A stretch of DNA of 64,000 nucleotides from an uncultured Prevotella sp. Its GTDB lineage: Bacteria; Bacteroidota; Bacteroidia; Bacteroidales; Bacteroidaceae. Shown here one piece after another: positions 33,822 through 46,869 of this stretch. The position numbers were made by a program, and so were the translations under genes. Position 1 is the stretch's first letter, and the number at the start of each line of letters is the position of its first letter. The stretch is taken from positions 235,893-299,892 of the forward strand of contig CAJOHJ010000004.1 of the NCBI GenBank assembly GCA_905234265.1. The letters run 5' to 3'. The notes beneath the pieces were generated by a model. That model was given only the letters and a program-made list of their open reading frames with translations. It was not told the origin of the DNA and ran no database searches.

Positions 33822-36419
33822 TATGTCGTTAAGCTTGTTGAGGGCTTCCAAAGGCGTGAGGTTATTGACGTCGAGGCCGAGAATTTCGTCGCGCACCTGA
33901 CTCAGCACTGGGTCGTCCAGCTGGAAGAAGCTTAGCTGCATGCCTTCGCGCGATGCGGCTATCTCCGCCGTGGGCTTGCCGACGGTGCCTACCTGTGCAT
34001 TGTCCTGCTCCAGCTGCTTGAGGATGACGTTGGCGCGCTTGACGATGCTCTTGGGCATGCCTGAAATCTCTGCCACGTGGATGCCGAACGAGTGTTCAGA
34101 GCCACCCTTTTCGAGCTTGCGCAGGAAGATTACCTTGCCGTCGACTTCACGGACAGAGACGTTGTAGTTCTTGATGCGCGAAAAGTTCTTCTCCATTTCG
34201 TTCAGCTCATGGTAGTGCGTGGCAAACAGGGTGCGTGCCTGCGCGCGCTGGTTTTCGTGAAGGTATTCCACGATGGCCCACGCAATGCTTATGCCGTCGT
34301 AGGTGGATGTGCCGCGGCCCAGCTCGTCGAAGAGTACCAGCGACCGCGGTGTGACATTGTTCAGAATGTTTGCCGCCTCGGTCATCTCTACCATGAATGT
34401 CGACTCGCCCAGTGCTATATTGTCCGACGCTCCCACACGGGTGAAAATCTTGTCTACAAGACCTATGTGTGCGCTTTCTGCAGGCACGAAGGAACCCATC
34501 TGTGCCATGAGCGTGATGAGTGCTGTCTGGCGCAGCAGAGCCGACTTGCCGGCCATGTTTGGGCCGGTGATGATTACTATCTGCTGGCGTTCCTTGTCGA
34601 GCATGATGTCGTTAGGCACGTAACGCTCGCCGATGGGCAGCTGAGTCTCTATGACAGGATGGCGGCCCTGCTTGATATTGAGTTCGGTAGACTGGTCGAT
34701 GACGGGTCGTACGTAGTGGTTTTCCTCAGCGGTCTTTGCGCTGCTCAGAAGGCAGTCAAGACGGGCCACAACGCCGGCATTGGCCTGTATCTGTGGTATG
34801 AATTCCTGGATGGCCGTCACGATGTCGGCGAAGAGTTGTGCTTCCAGCGAGAGAATCCTGTCTTCGGCACCGAGAATCTTCTCTTCGTACTCCTTCAGTT
34901 CCTGCGTGATGTATCGCTCTGCCTGTGCCAGCGTCTGCTTGCGCACCCATTCCTGCGGAACACGGTCCTTGTAGGTGTTGCGCACTTCAAGGTAGTAGCC
35001 GAACACGTTGTTGTAGCCCACCTTCAGACTCTGTATTCCCGTCTGTCGTGCTTCGCGCTCCTGGATTTGCAGCAGGTAGTCCTTGCCGGAGTATGCTATG
35101 TGGCGCAGCTCGTCAAGCTCGTCGTTGACTCCGCGGCGTATCACCCCACCCTTCTGCACCATCTGCGGCGGCTCGCTTTCTATTTCGCGCTCTATGCGGT
35201 CGCGGATGCTTTCGCAGAGGCTGATATGGCTGCCTACGGCTTTCAGGCTGTCGTTGTCGGCATTCATGCAGGCTGTCTTCATGGGCGCCATCGCCTGCAG
35301 GGCAGTCTTCAGCTGCACAACCTCTCGCGGCGTCACGCGGCCTACGCTGGCCTTGGAGACAATGCGCTCCAGGTCGCCGATGCGGTGCAAGGCGTCGTCG
35401 ATGCATTCGCGGAAGTCGGGATTGCGGAAGAAGTAGTCGACGATGTCGAGCCTCTCGTTTATCTGTCTCTCGTCTTTCAGTGGGAACACCACCCAGCGGC
35501 GCAGCATTCTGCCGCCCATGGCGCTGACGGTGTGGTCGATGATGTCGAGCAGCGACTTGCCGTCGTCCTGCATGGGATGCAGCAGCTCCAGTGAGCGCAC
35601 GGTGAACTTGTCCAGGCGGACGTACTTGTCCTCCTCAATGCGCGAAATTCCGGTGATGTGTGCTATCTGCGTGTGCAGCGTCTGCTCAAGATACTGCAGT
35701 ATTGCGCCGGCGGCAATGGTGCCGTTCTTCAGGTGGTCTATGCCGAAGCCTTTCAGCGACTTCACGTTGAAGTGGCGCAGCAGCTTCTGCATTGCCGTCT
35801 GCTCCGTGAACACCCAGTCGTCGAGCTGGAAAGTCACCAGCTTCGTGCCGAAGAAGCGCTCAAAGTCGTGACGGCGGCCACGGTCGTAAAGCACCTCCTT
35901 CGGCTGGAAGTTGCCTATCAGCTTCTCAACGTAGTCGTAGCTGCCCTCCCCTACCAGGAATTCGCCCGTGGAAATGTCGAGGAAGCTTATTCCGCAGGCC
36001 GTCTTGCCGAAGTGTACTGCCGCCAGGAAATTGTTCTCCTTGTAGTTCAGCACCGTGTCTTGCATGGCAACGCCAGGCGTCACCAGTTCGGTGATGCCTC
36101 GCTTTACGAGTTTCTTTGTCAGCTTTGGGTCTTCCAGCTGGTCGCAGATGGCTACGCGGCGGCCTGCGCGGATCAGCTTTGGCAGGTAGGTGTCAAGGGC
36201 ATGGTGAGGAAAGCCGGCCATTTCGTCGCCCTTCACTCCGGCGCCGTTGTTGCGGTGGGTGAGCGTGATGCCCAGTATCTGGGAAGCCGTCACGGCATCG
36301 TCGCAATACGTCTCGTAGAAGTCGCCACAGCGAAACAGCAGCAGGGCTTCAGGGTATTTTGCCTTGAAGTCAAAGAACTGTTTCATCATCGGTGTCAGCT
36401 CACCGTCCTTTTTAGCCAT
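33798..36419 (-). CDS. mutS: DNA mismatch repair protein MutS
   Basis: The 873-residue mismatch sensor has the N-terminal mismatch-binding domain with [16 protein letters not shown] (the Phe-x-Glu equivalent region), connector and lever domains, and the C-terminal ATPase: Walker [35 protein letters not shown], Walker [18 protein letters not shown] and [11 protein letters not shown]. Full length. Confidence 0.97.
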   Translation of the reverse strand: MAKKDGELTPMMKQFFDFKAKYPEALLLFRCGDFYETYCDDAVTASQILGITLTHRNNGAGVKGDEMAGFPHHALDTYLPKLIRAGRRVAICDQLEDPKLTKKLVKRGITELVTPGVAMQDTVLNYKENNFLAAVHFGKTACGISFLDISTGEFLVGEGSYDYVEKLIGNFQPKEVLYDRGRRHDFERFFGTKLVTFQLDDWVFTEQTAMQKLLRHFNVKSLKGFGIDHLKNGTIAAGAILQYLEQTLHTQIAHITGISRIEEDKYVRLDKFTVRSLELLHPMQDDGKSLLDIIDHTVSAMGGRMLRRWVVFPLKDERQINERLDIVDYFFRNPDFRECIDDALHRIGDLERIVSKASVGRVTPREVVQLKTALQAMAPMKTACMNADNDSLKAVGSHISLCESIRDRIEREIESEPPQMVQKGGVIRRGVNDELDELRHIAYSGKDYLLQIQEREARQTGIQSLKVGYNNVFGYYLEVRNTYKDRVPQEWVRKQTLAQAERYITQELKEYEEKILGAEDRILSLEAQLFADIVTAIQEFIPQIQANAGVVARLDCLLSSAKTAEENHYVRPVIDQSTELNIKQGRHPVIETQLPIGERYVPNDIMLDKERQQIVIITGPNMAGKSALLRQTALITLMAQMGSFVPAESAHIGLVDKIFTRVGASDNIALGESTFMVEMTEAANILNNVTPRSLVLFDELGRGTSTYDGISIAWAIVEYLHENQRAQARTLFATHYHELNEMEKNFSRIKNYNVSVREVDGKVIFLRKLEKGGSEHSFGIHVAEISGMPKSIVKRANVILKQLEQDNAQVGTVGKPTAEIAASREGMQLSFFQLDDPVLSQVRDEILGLDVNNLTPLEALNKLNDIKKIVSGK

Positions 36420-36442
36420 AATGGTTTTATTGTTTCAAGAAG

Positions 36443-36473
36443 CAAAGGTACGATTAAGCGATGGAAAAACAAA
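36443..36473 (-). promoter_or_regulatory. Promoter of mutS
   Basis: Minus strand: TTTG (36470-36473), 19-bp spacer, TACCTTTG (36443-36450). Start codon 24 bp beyond. Confidence 0.75.
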
Positions 36474-36519
36474 ATAATCTGCCGTTTTCTCTCATTTTTT
36501 TCGTAACATTGCATCGGAA

Positions 36520-37671
36520 ATGGAGAAAAATGACAATAGTCATAAGGCATGGGCCACCGGCAAGAAGCCATCCATGAAGCGGCGCTGTGATGACAAAGAC
36601 TACACGGAGCGCGGCCTCTATATGGTGACGCTTCCCACCGAGGGTCGCAAGCCACTGCTGGGCATGCTGGCAGGCAGGGCAGACTGCAAGGAAGGCCCTG
36701 AGAGTCCTCATGTGGTGCTCTCGCCGTTTGGCGAGGCGGTGAGGACCGAGTGGCTTGGCATTCCCCGTTACTATTCCCAGATAAAGGTTGTGCGCCTGTG
36801 CATCATGCCAGACCATATTCACGGCATTCTGTTTGTACAGGAGAGGATGGAGCGCCACCTTGGGCATGTCATCAACGGCTTCAAGGCCGGCACAAGAAAG
36901 GCTGCGCGCCGGATTGGCATCATTGGGGCTGAGGCTGAGCCTCAGCATACAGTACAAGAGCGACACAGCCCTTCTTCTTCTGCTGCCGGCTCTTCTTCTT
37001 TGGCAGCTGGCCCTTCTTCTTTTTCAGCCAGCCCTCCTTCTTTGGCGGTGGTTTCTTCTTCTGTTGTGTCCGCTGAGGCTGTGCCTCAGCAGAAAGGCAG
37101 TGGCAAGCACCCTGCGCATGGCACCATTTGGGAAACGGGATATAACGACCGCATTCTCCTGAGAAAGGGGCAGCTGCAGCGATGGCTGGACTATCTTGAC
37201 GACAACCCGCGGCGTCTTCTGCTGAAACGGCAGCACCCGGAATTCTTCACGTGCCTCTCTGCCGTTCCCGTCCTTGACACTACGATGGCTGCCATGGGCA
37301 ACCGCTTCCTCCTGGAGCGTCCTCATAAGCTTCAGGTGCAGTGTTCGCGCCATCTATATGCCGAGGAGATAGAGCAGCGCAAGCAGGAGTTCCTCAGGGC
37401 AGGCCGTGAGTGTGCCGTCATTGTCTCTCCCTGCATCAGTCCTGGCGAACAGCAGATAGCCACTGCGTGTCTGGAGGCAGGCATACCGCTTATTGTACTT
37501 TTGCTGAAGGGTTTCTCTCCTTTCTTCAAGCCTCAGCCGCGCTATCTTGACGCCTGTGCCGCCGGAAGGCTGCTGATGCTGTCTCCTTATCCTTTCCAGA
37601 ACGAGAGGATTGCCGACATGCGCAGCCGTTGTCTGCACTTGAACGAGCTGGCTCGCCGCATCTGCTTATAA
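36520..37671 (+). CDS. Y1 (HUH) transposase of the REP-associated tyrosine transposase type, with C-terminal Rossmann-like extension
   Basis: The 383-residue protein has an IS200-like Y1 domain: GLYMVTLPTEGRKPLLG, the HUH motif in RLCIMPDHIHGILFV, and the likely catalytic Tyr in IWETGYNDRILLRKGQL with YLDDNPRRLL. Such enzymes nick short palindromes in single-stranded DNA. A Ser/Ala/Pro-rich stretch of about 50 residues, encoded by a 21-bp array, splits the Y1 domain between HUH and Tyr. The last about 130 residues (ECAVIVSPCISPGEQQIA, AGIPLIVLLLKGFSP) look like a DprA/LOG-type nucleotide-binding fold. No terminal IS ends were seen; it appears to be a single-copy domesticated gene. Confidence 0.85.
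   Translation: MEKNDNSHKAWATGKKPSMKRRCDDKDYTERGLYMVTLPTEGRKPLLGMLAGRADCKEGPESPHVVLSPFGEAVRTEWLGIPRYYSQIKVVRLCIMPDHIHGILFVQERMERHLGHVINGFKAGTRKAARRIGIIGAEAEPQHTVQERHSPSSSAAGSSSLAAGPSSFSASPPSLAVVSSSVVSAEAVPQQKGSGKHPAHGTIWETGYNDRILLRKGQLQRWLDYLDDNPRRLLLKRQHPEFFTCLSAVPVLDTTMAAMGNRFLLERPHKLQVQCSRHLYAEEIEQRKQEFLRAGRECAVIVSPCISPGEQQIATACLEAGIPLIVLLLKGFSPFFKPQPRYLDACAAGRLLMLSPYPFQNERIADMRSRCLHLNELARRICL
36928..37090 (+). repeat. Palindrome - five 21-bp repeats - palindrome, inside the Y1 transposase gene
   Basis: GCTGAGGCTGAGCCTCAGC (36928-36946, perfect 9+1+9 palindrome) and GCTGAGGCTGTGCCTCAGC (37072-37090, one mismatch) bracket five in-frame 21-bp units starting at 36969, 36990, 37011, 37032 and 37053. 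The units share YYCTTCTTCTTTGGCAGC-like sequence and encode heptads PSSSAAG, SSSLAAG, PSSFSAS, PPSLAVV, SSSVVSA. The insert keeps the frame open and probably forms a flexible loop. Confidence 0.9.
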
Positions 37672-37675
37672 CCGA

Positions 37676-37710
37676 CAAAGGGCGGAGTCCTTGTGAGGCT
37701 CCGCCCTTTG
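37676..37710. terminator. Terminator hairpin after the Y1 transposase gene
   Basis: CAAAGGGCGGAG (37676-37687) and CTCCGCCCTTTG (37699-37710) form a perfect 12-bp stem with an 11-nt loop, starting 4 bp after the stop. The GGCGGAG/CTCCGCC core resembles the palindrome in leuS (41527-41545). Confidence 0.8.
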
Positions 37711-37719
37711 TTGGTTATG

Positions 37720-37782
37720 TATTCAGAAATTTTCCTGTTTTATTCAGAAATGTTTCTGTTTTGTTCAGAAATGTTTCTGTTT
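37720..37782. repeat. 21-bp tandem array after the Y1 transposase gene
   Basis: Three consecutive 21-bp units start at 37720, 37741 and 37762: TATTCAGAAATGTTTCTGTT plus T, with few substitutions. Placed between the transposase terminator and the end of the convergent secreted-protein gene. Confidence 0.92.
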
Positions 37783-37802
37783 ACTTCATGTTGTTGTTCT
37801 GC

Positions 37803-39872
37803 TTATTTAAGCACGACCTTCTTGCCGTTGATGATGGCGATGCCCTTGAAGCCAGCGCCAACCTTCTGTCCGGCGAGGTTGAAGATAGCACCGTTGTCGG
37901 CAGTACGTGTCTGAACGTTGCTGATGCCAGTTGTTGCGCTGACGATGAGCTTGTAGATGTGGCAGCCGTTAGTGTTGTAGACGTCTACGTCGCCAGCAGT
38001 TTCAACTGTCCATGAGTAAGAGTCCTTTGTTGTCGGCTTGAAGTCGTCACCAATCTGCGTGCTTCCCTGCTTCAGCTGTACGCCGCGGGCATTTTCTGGA
38101 TTGTGCGACTCAGCCTCGATGGTGATGGTAGAACCAGCAGCCACTTCAGGAATTGTGAAGCAGAGCTTTTCCTTACCGCCCAGCCAGAGATAGGCAGGAC
38201 CTGCGTAAGTTCCAAGAGATGTTGACGGATAGTTGACAGCAATAGCCAGCGAGCGTGCAGTGCTGTAGGTGCTGTTGAATTTCAGACCCTTCAGCTCGGC
38301 GATGACAACTCCGTTGGCAGAAAGAGAGCCGTCGGCGTCAGGCGTAGCGATGCACCAGAAGCAGTTATCCTTAGAGGCTGCATACGTTGTGCACTGTGTA
38401 GCTTTTTCATGGTCAGACCATAAAGCGCCGTTGTCAGTAGCCTTTGTGGTTTCTGCCTTGGTGGCGTCGTCCTCTACGGTCACCTTAGCAGCCTCAGCCT
38501 TCAGGTTGGCGATGGTAGCTTCGCTCCAAACGGTGAAGTCCCAAGACTTAATGTTTTCGTCAACAGGCTCTTCGCCGCTGGCAGCCTCCTTGACTTCAGT
38601 AGCTACGATATAGACATACTTACTGTTTACATACATCATATAGCCAGTGACGGTAACCTTCTTGCCATTCAGTTCAGAGAGGTCTTCGTTGGGCTTTACG
38701 AGCGAACCCAGTGCAGCCTCAGTGCCTTCGATGGCAAGGTTGAAGTAGTTGCCGTTGATGGAGAGCGTTCCGTCGAAGGTGACATACTTACGCGGAGTAG
38801 CTTTTTCGGTAACGTAGCCCTCGAAGTCGGCAGTTGTCAGAGCCGTAGCCTCTGGGTGAGTAACGTTCTCAGTTCCCAGCTCGGTGATGGTGGCAGAAGA
38901 AGTGAGCTGCTTAGCACCGCCGTACATGCCGAGAGCGCCCTGCATGCGTACCTTTTGTCCTACGGCCAGCTTGTTGGCGGTGTTATACTGGTAGATGTAG
39001 TCTGTTCCGTCGTATATTACAGCGCCGTTGGCAGCAGAAGCAACGACAGTACCTTCGATGAGTACCGACTCATTCTGTGCTGCAGCCTGAGCCTGTGCGA
39101 TGGTGATGACCTCCAGCTTGGTGTAAGTCTCGCTGGCCACGCTGCTGGCGACGCCACCCTTCACGGCAATAGCCTTGATGGTTGTTGTCTGCTGAACCTC
39201 GATAGCAGCATTGTAGACGACGCCATTGAAGTTCTCGGCATCGGTGTACGAAGGCTCGCTGTTGTCAAGAGTGTAGTAGATGGTGACACCCTCTTCAGCT
39301 GTGATTTCCACGGTGAAGGCTTCAGTGAACGACTTGCCGGAAGGATTGAACACCGGTGGCACTACAGCGCCGTCGGCAGCCTTCTTCCAGAAGTTAGGCT
39401 TTGTCTGGTTGCTGTTGCCATAGCATGCAAAGCGTGGGTTGGAAGCATTGTACTGCAGTATACGTGCCGTTGTGCCTACGTTTGTGATGATGAAGACACC
39501 GTTGTCTGCAGTGACGGTCCAAGAAGAGGCGTCATTAATCTCTTCAGCTGTTGTCAGCGAATTGCCAGAGCCAGACTTCCATGACAGGTAAGCATCGCCT
39601 GCCGTCTTGAAGGCCAAGGTTCCGTCCTGCGAACCTGCAACGACAGTCAGCGGCATCAGTCCGGCAGGAGTGCCATCGTAGTCAGCTACCTGGCCGATGG
39701 TAGTTCCACTGGTAGTGATGGCAGACAGTTCCTTGGTTACAGAACCATTGTCGATGGCCAGCACCACTACGTCGCCTACAGCGATAGAAGTAGCTTTCTC
39801 CCATGCGGCGTTGGCATTGATGCCAATCATAGCCATGAGGGCTACGAACAAAAAGCGTAAATTCTTTTTCAT
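37803..39872 (-). CDS. Secreted protein with chitobiase-type C-terminal domain and OB-like domain, unknown function
   Basis: 689 residues with signal peptide MKKNLRFLFVALMAMIGINANA. Residues around 180-255 (PSGKSFTEAFTVEITAEEG, IYYTLDNSEPSYTDA, TTTIKAIAVKGGVASSV) form a CHB_HEX_C-type beta-sandwich, found on secreted polysaccharide-active proteins. Next comes an OB-fold-like segment (ESVLIEGTVVASAANGAVI, KVRMQGALGMYGGAK). The C-terminus (IFNLAGQKVGAGFKGIA, INGKKVVLK) has the tail shared with the GH105 and SGNH proteins. No catalytic domain was recognised; probably a cell-surface or extracellular protein. Confidence 0.75.
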   Translation of the reverse strand: MKKNLRFLFVALMAMIGINANAAWEKATSIAVGDVVVLAIDNGSVTKELSAITTSGTTIGQVADYDGTPAGLMPLTVVAGSQDGTLAFKTAGDAYLSWKSGSGNSLTTAEEINDASSWTVTADNGVFIITNVGTTARILQYNASNPRFACYGNSNQTKPNFWKKAADGAVVPPVFNPSGKSFTEAFTVEITAEEGVTIYYTLDNSEPSYTDAENFNGVVYNAAIEVQQTTTIKAIAVKGGVASSVASETYTKLEVITIAQAQAAAQNESVLIEGTVVASAANGAVIYDGTDYIYQYNTANKLAVGQKVRMQGALGMYGGAKQLTSSATITELGTENVTHPEATALTTADFEGYVTEKATPRKYVTFDGTLSINGNYFNLAIEGTEAALGSLVKPNEDLSELNGKKVTVTGYMMYVNSKYVYIVATEVKEAASGEEPVDENIKSWDFTVWSEATIANLKAEAAKVTVEDDATKAETTKATDNGALWSDHEKATQCTTYAASKDNCFWCIATPDADGSLSANGVVIAELKGLKFNSTYSTARSLAIAVNYPSTSLGTYAGPAYLWLGGKEKLCFTIPEVAAGSTITIEAESHNPENARGVQLKQGSTQIGDDFKPTTKDSYSWTVETAGDVDVYNTNGCHIYKLIVSATTGISNVQTRTADNGAIFNLAGQKVGAGFKGIAIINGKKVVLK

Positions 39873-39916
39873 AAGCGTTTTTTAAATTAGTTAGTAATAA
39901 AAAATTTCTGTGAGTG

Positions 39917-39946
39917 CAAAATTACGAAATCAGTTTGCAATACAAA
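39917..39946 (-). promoter_or_regulatory. Promoter of the secreted-protein gene
   Basis: Minus strand: TTTG (39943-39946), 18-bp spacer, TAATTTTG (39917-39924). Same boxes and spacing as the suf promoter. Confidence 0.75.
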
Positions 39947-39974
39947 AAATTTTGAAAAATATTTTATACTGTAT

Positions 39975-40112
39975 CTGAAAAAAATTATCTGCGTAAGAAA
40001 AAAAATTATCTCCGTAAGAAAAAAAATTATCTCCGTAAGATAATTTCGTAAGTCATTGAGATAATTTCGTAAGTCATTGAGATAATTTCGTAAGTCATTG
40101 AGATAATTTCAT
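39975..40112. repeat. GAGATAATTTCGTAA family array, copy 3 (inverted halves)
   Basis: The left half has units of about 21 bp reading AAAAATTATCTCCGTAAGAA (near 39978, 39998, 40020). At ATTATCTCCGTAAGATAAT (40027-40045) the orientation turns, and three units TTTCGTAAGTCATTGAGATA plus A follow (from about 40045 to 40110). It lies between the divergent secreted-protein and leuS genes, just upstream of the leuS promoter. Confidence 0.92.
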
Positions 40113-40143
40113 AAAAAAGTTTTTCGCAGAGAAAAAAACTTTG

Positions 40144-40151
40144 TAACTTTG
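40144..40151 (+). promoter_or_regulatory. -7 promoter box of leuS
   Basis: TAACTTTG (40144-40151), with only TTTT at the -33 position; leuS starts 39 bp downstream. Confidence 0.55.
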
Positions 40152-40190
40152 CCATCCAACACGCGCATACAATAAAAATAACACGACTAT

Positions 40191-43130
<2,940 letters not shown>

Positions 43131-43142
43131 ACAACGGTTTCA

Positions 43143-44081
43143 ATGACAGTACAGCATAAGATAATACTCAACGAGGTCAGGGACTATATGTTTATAACCC
43201 TTGGCCTGCTGATGTATACCATTTCCTTCACGGTGTTCCTCATGCCCTACCAGATAGTCGCCGGCGGAGTGACTGGCTTGTCGGCCATCATCTACTACGC
43301 CACTGGCTTCCATCTGGAGAACACATATATTATTATTAATGTGCTGTTGCTGATAGTGGCACTGAAGATTCTGGGCTTCAAGTTCCTGATGAAGACCATC
43401 TATGCCATCCTGGTGCTTTACTTCATGCTGCGCTTCGCACAGGACATTCTGCCAAAGCAGCCCAATGGCCTGCCGTTCAAGCTGCTTGGCGAGGGGCAGG
43501 ACTTCATGTCGCTCATCATAGGCTGCGCAATATCGGGCATGGCCCTGGCAGTGGTGTTCTCAAGCAACGGCTCGACGGGAGGCACCGACATCGTGGCAGC
43601 AGCAGTCAACAAGCTGCACAACAACATCTCGCTGGGTACGGTGCTCTTTGCCGCCGACTTCTGCATAATAGGCTCCTGTATGTTCTTCCCGCAGTTCGGC
43701 GACTACGTAGACCGTGCGCACAAAGTCACCTTCGGCTTCTGCGTGATGGCTATGGAGAACTATGTGCTGGACTATGTGATGAACCGCCGGCGCCAGTCGG
43801 TGCAGTTTATGATTTTCTCGCAGAAGTGGCAGGAAATAGCCAATGCCATCGGCACCAAGATGGAGCATGGCGTAACTATTCTCGACGGCCACGGATGGTA
43901 TACTGGCAGGCAGATGAAGGTGCTTTGCATTCTGGCAAAGAAGCGTGAGAGCATCAACATGTTCCGACTGATAAAGATGATCGACCCTAATGCTTTCGTG
44001 TCGCAGTCGAGCGTCATCGGCGTCTACGGTGAGGGTTTCGACGAAATGAAGGTTAAAATCAAGGACGAAAAGCCACAATGA
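43143..44081 (+). CDS. YitT family membrane protein
   Basis: The 312-residue protein has five to six hydrophobic segments in the first 200 residues ([55 protein letters not shown]) with the YitT motifs [19 protein letters not shown] and [17 protein letters not shown] soluble DUF2179-type C-terminal domain follows ([38 protein letters not shown]). Function unknown, possibly transport. Its stop overlaps the rdgB start (ATGA). 12 bp after leuS. Confidence 0.9.
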   Translation: MTVQHKIILNEVRDYMFITLGLLMYTISFTVFLMPYQIVAGGVTGLSAIIYYATGFHLENTYIIINVLLLIVALKILGFKFLMKTIYAILVLYFMLRFAQDILPKQPNGLPFKLLGEGQDFMSLIIGCAISGMALAVVFSSNGSTGGTDIVAAAVNKLHNNISLGTVLFAADFCIIGSCMFFPQFGDYVDRAHKVTFGFCVMAMENYVLDYVMNRRRQSVQFMIFSQKWQEIANAIGTKMEHGVTILDGHGWYTGRQMKVLCILAKKRESINMFRLIKMIDPNAFVSQSSVIGVYGEGFDEMKVKIKDEKPQ

Positions 44082-44689
44082 AGTTAGTATTTGCCACCAA
44101 CAATGCCCACAAGCTCGACGAAGTGCGTGCCATTCTCGGCAGCAGCGTGGAGGTGCTGTCGCTCAGCGACATCGGATGCCATGACGACATTCCCGAGACA
44201 GGCACTACGCTCAGGGAAAACGCACTGCAGAAGGCTGAATACATATATAATAAATACCGTGTAAGCTGTTTTGCCGACGACACCGGCCTTGAGGTCGACG
44301 CCCTTGGCGGTGCGCCGGGTGTCTACAGTGCACGCTATGCCGGCGGCGAAGGCCACGACAGCCAGGCAAACATGCGCAAGTTGCTCAGCGAAATGGAAGG
44401 CGTCAGCAACCGCAAGGCGCGCTTCCGCACCGTGATAGCACTCTTGGAGAAGCGCGACGTATGTCCCTGCGGATGCACCAGCGTGAAGATTGTCAACTGT
44501 TTCGACGGCATCGTTGAGGGAACAATCACTGAGCAGAAGAGTGGGGCAGAGGGCTTCGGCTACGACCCACTGTTCATGCCCGACGGCTACGACAAGACGT
44601 TTGCCGAAATGACTGCCGACGAGAAGAACGCCATCAGCCATCGCGGCAGGGCTGTGGCCAAGCTGGCAGAATTCCTCAAAAAAAGATGA
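44078..44689 (+). CDS. rdgB: dITP/XTP pyrophosphatase (RdgB/HAM1)
   Basis: The 203-residue enzyme removes non-canonical purine triphosphates. Motifs: [39 protein letters not shown] (catalytic Asp), [18 protein letters not shown] and [11 protein letters not shown]. Coupled to the yitT-like gene by a 4-bp overlap. Confidence 0.96.
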   Translation: MKLVFATNNAHKLDEVRAILGSSVEVLSLSDIGCHDDIPETGTTLRENALQKAEYIYNKYRVSCFADDTGLEVDALGGAPGVYSARYAGGEGHDSQANMRKLLSEMEGVSNRKARFRTVIALLEKRDVCPCGCTSVKIVNCFDGIVEGTITEQKSGAEGFGYDPLFMPDGYDKTFAEMTADEKNAISHRGRAVAKLAEFLKKR

Positions 44690-44766
44690 GGGAAGGGAAA
44701 TAAAGAAAGAGAAGTAAGAAATAAAGAATAGGAAATAGAAAATAAAAAGTAAGAAATAAAAAATAG
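44690..44766. repeat. A-rich purine array between rdgB and porZ
   Basis: A one-sided run of AAGAAATAAA and AATAGGAAATA-like copies starts directly after the rdgB stop and continues to the porZ start. No complementary arm was found. Its regular step is unclear (8-11 bp). Confidence 0.65.
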
Positions 44767-44774
44767 GAATTATT

Positions 44775-46832
44775 ATGCAGACAGCAGCACTTAACAGACA
44801 TCTGGCAGCAGGCAGGAAAAGGCTTCTGCCGTGCTTTTTGTTTCTTGTTTTTTATTTTTCATCCATCAACGTAACGGCGCAGGTAGGAACGTGGCGGAAC
44901 TTTCTGGCCTATCACGACATCCAGCAGATAGAGGCTTCTGCCAATGAAGTCTTCGTGATGGCAAGCAACGACCTGTATATGTATAATCTTGCCGACCAGA
45001 GCATAACCACGTTCGACAAGACAAACGGCATGAGCGATGTCAACATAGTCCACATCCGCTGGTGCAGCGCCGCCAAGAAGCTGCTGGTGGTATACAAGAA
45101 CGGCAACATAGACTTGCTGACAGCCAATGGCGACATTACCAACATCAGCGACTTGCACACGAAGGCCATCATCGGCGACAAGACGGTAAACAATGTCACC
45201 ATCAGTGGGGAATATGGTTACCTGGCGTGCGGCTTCGGCATCGTAAAGCTGAATATTGCACGGCAGGAAGTCAGCGAAAGCTACATGCTCGGCGCAAACG
45301 TGCAGCAGGTGGCCATCGAGGGCGGAAGCATCTATGCCAAGACTTCTGACAAGGGCATTCTTACCGGCCTGCTGAGCAAAAACCTCATCGACAAGTCGAA
45401 CTGGACGGCAGCAGCAAGCTTTCCGGCAACAGCAACCGGCAACACCGCCTACGCACAGTATTACGACACTGTGGCGCAACTGTCGCCGGGAGGACCGAAA
45501 TACAACTATTTCCACAAAATGAAGGTTGTCAACGGAAAGTTGTATACCGTTGGCGGCGGCTGGTATCAGTTTGGCAATTTCCAGCGCCCAGGAACGATAC
45601 AGATTCTTGATGCAAACCACGAATGGACGGTATATAACGACAACGTTCAGCCTGCCTTTGCACCCAAGTATGTAGACCTGAACGACATTGCCGTAGACCC
45701 ACGCGACGAAGAACATGTCATGTGCGCCTCTGCGTCGGGTATCTATGAATTCCAGGACGGGCAGTTCGTGGCTAACTACACCATGGGCAACAACGACTAC
45801 ATGGTGTCGGCAGCATCCAACAACAATCCCGCCTACGTGCGCACCGACGGCATCATCTACGACCAGCAGGGAAATCTGTACTGCCTGAACAGCGGTTCCA
45901 TTTCAGCCATTGTCACGCTGAGCGCAGGCGGACAGTGGGGAGGCATTCTCGACAGCCAGATGGAAGACCGTCCGGGGCGCTCTATGCGTACGCTTTGCTA
46001 CAGCATGTTCGACAGCAAAGGGCGCTTCTGGTTCTGCAACGCACACACGGACCTGCCTGCGCTGATACACTATGACTTCTCGACAGGCAGTACTACCGTT
46101 TACAAGACTTTTGTCAATCAGGACGGAACAAGCATTCCCCTGTTCAGCATATATTGTATTGCGGAAGACATGGACGGAAACATCTGGCTGGCTACCGACG
46201 AAGGGCCGCTGTATCTTACAGAGGCTGAAATCAGCGACCCAAGCCGCGGCTTCCTGCAGTACAAGGTGCCGCGCAACGACGGAACAAACCTGGCCGACTA
46301 TCTGCTCACGGGCATCAACATCTCATGCATTGCGATGGACAAGGCTGGCCGAAAGTGGTTTGGCACACACGACAACGGCGTCTATCTGATAAGCATGGAC
46401 AACAATTCACAGGTGCAGCACTTCACGACAGCCAACAGCAGCCTGCTGTCGGACGAGATAGAGTCGATAGCTATTAACGACGACACTGGCGAAGTGTTTT
46501 TCGGAACTGCCAACGGCCTCTGTTCGTATATGAGCAATGCCACACGCACTAACGACGACATGAATACCGACAACGTGTGGGCATATCCCAACCCTGTAAC
46601 GCCGGACTACACTGGGCTGATAACCGTCACAGGACTCAGCTTCAACTCTGACGTGAAGATAGTTGCCCCCAACGGTGCATTGATAGCCCAGGGCCGCAGT
46701 AATGGCGGCATGTTCACATGGGACGGCTGCGACGCCAAAGGAAGTCCTGTAAGCAGCGGCGTCTACATGGTGCTCACGGCTAAGAGCGACGGCTCAAAGG
46801 GAACAGTGTGCAAGATAGCCATAGTCAGATAA
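44775..46832 (+). CDS. porZ: PorZ-like type IX secretion system beta-propeller protein
   Basis: 685 residues with a signal peptide (KRLLPCFLFLVFYFSSINVTA). Two beta-propeller domains of two-component-regulator type show WRNFLAYHDIQQIEASANE, FDKTNGMSDVNIVHIRWC, EDMDGNIWLATDEGPLYL and MDKAGRKWFGTHDNGVYL. The C-terminal beta-sandwich (VWAYPNPVTPDYTGLITV...) is of the T9SS sorting type and ends TVCKIAIVR. In Porphyromonas PorZ is part of the cell-surface attachment complex that anchors cargo to A-LPS. Cellular location is therefore inferred to be the outer surface. Confidence 0.85.
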   Translation: MQTAALNRHLAAGRKRLLPCFLFLVFYFSSINVTAQVGTWRNFLAYHDIQQIEASANEVFVMASNDLYMYNLADQSITTFDKTNGMSDVNIVHIRWCSAAKKLLVVYKNGNIDLLTANGDITNISDLHTKAIIGDKTVNNVTISGEYGYLACGFGIVKLNIARQEVSESYMLGANVQQVAIEGGSIYAKTSDKGILTGLLSKNLIDKSNWTAAASFPATATGNTAYAQYYDTVAQLSPGGPKYNYFHKMKVVNGKLYTVGGGWYQFGNFQRPGTIQILDANHEWTVYNDNVQPAFAPKYVDLNDIAVDPRDEEHVMCASASGIYEFQDGQFVANYTMGNNDYMVSAASNNNPAYVRTDGIIYDQQGNLYCLNSGSISAIVTLSAGGQWGGILDSQMEDRPGRSMRTLCYSMFDSKGRFWFCNAHTDLPALIHYDFSTGSTTVYKTFVNQDGTSIPLFSIYCIAEDMDGNIWLATDEGPLYLTEAEISDPSRGFLQYKVPRNDGTNLADYLLTGINISCIAMDKAGRKWFGTHDNGVYLISMDNNSQVQHFTTANSSLLSDEIESIAINDDTGEVFFGTANGLCSYMSNATRTNDDMNTDNVWAYPNPVTPDYTGLITVTGLSFNSDVKIVAPNGALIAQGRSNGGMFTWDGCDAKGSPVSSGVYMVLTAKSDGSKGTVCKIAIVR

Positions 46833-46869
46833 AGACTGTTGGGCGCAAGCTTGTTAACCTTATTAATAT

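Noticed and set aside
36520..37671. Complete IS200/IS605 insertion sequence
   Set aside because: No tnpB, no terminal hairpin pair outside the gene and a fused C-terminal domain; it looks like a domesticated repeat-associated transposase.
39873..40190. Riboswitch or T-box leader of leuS
   Set aside because: The gap is filled by the GAGATAATTTCGTAA array and a promoter box only 39 bp from the start, leaving no room for a structured leader.
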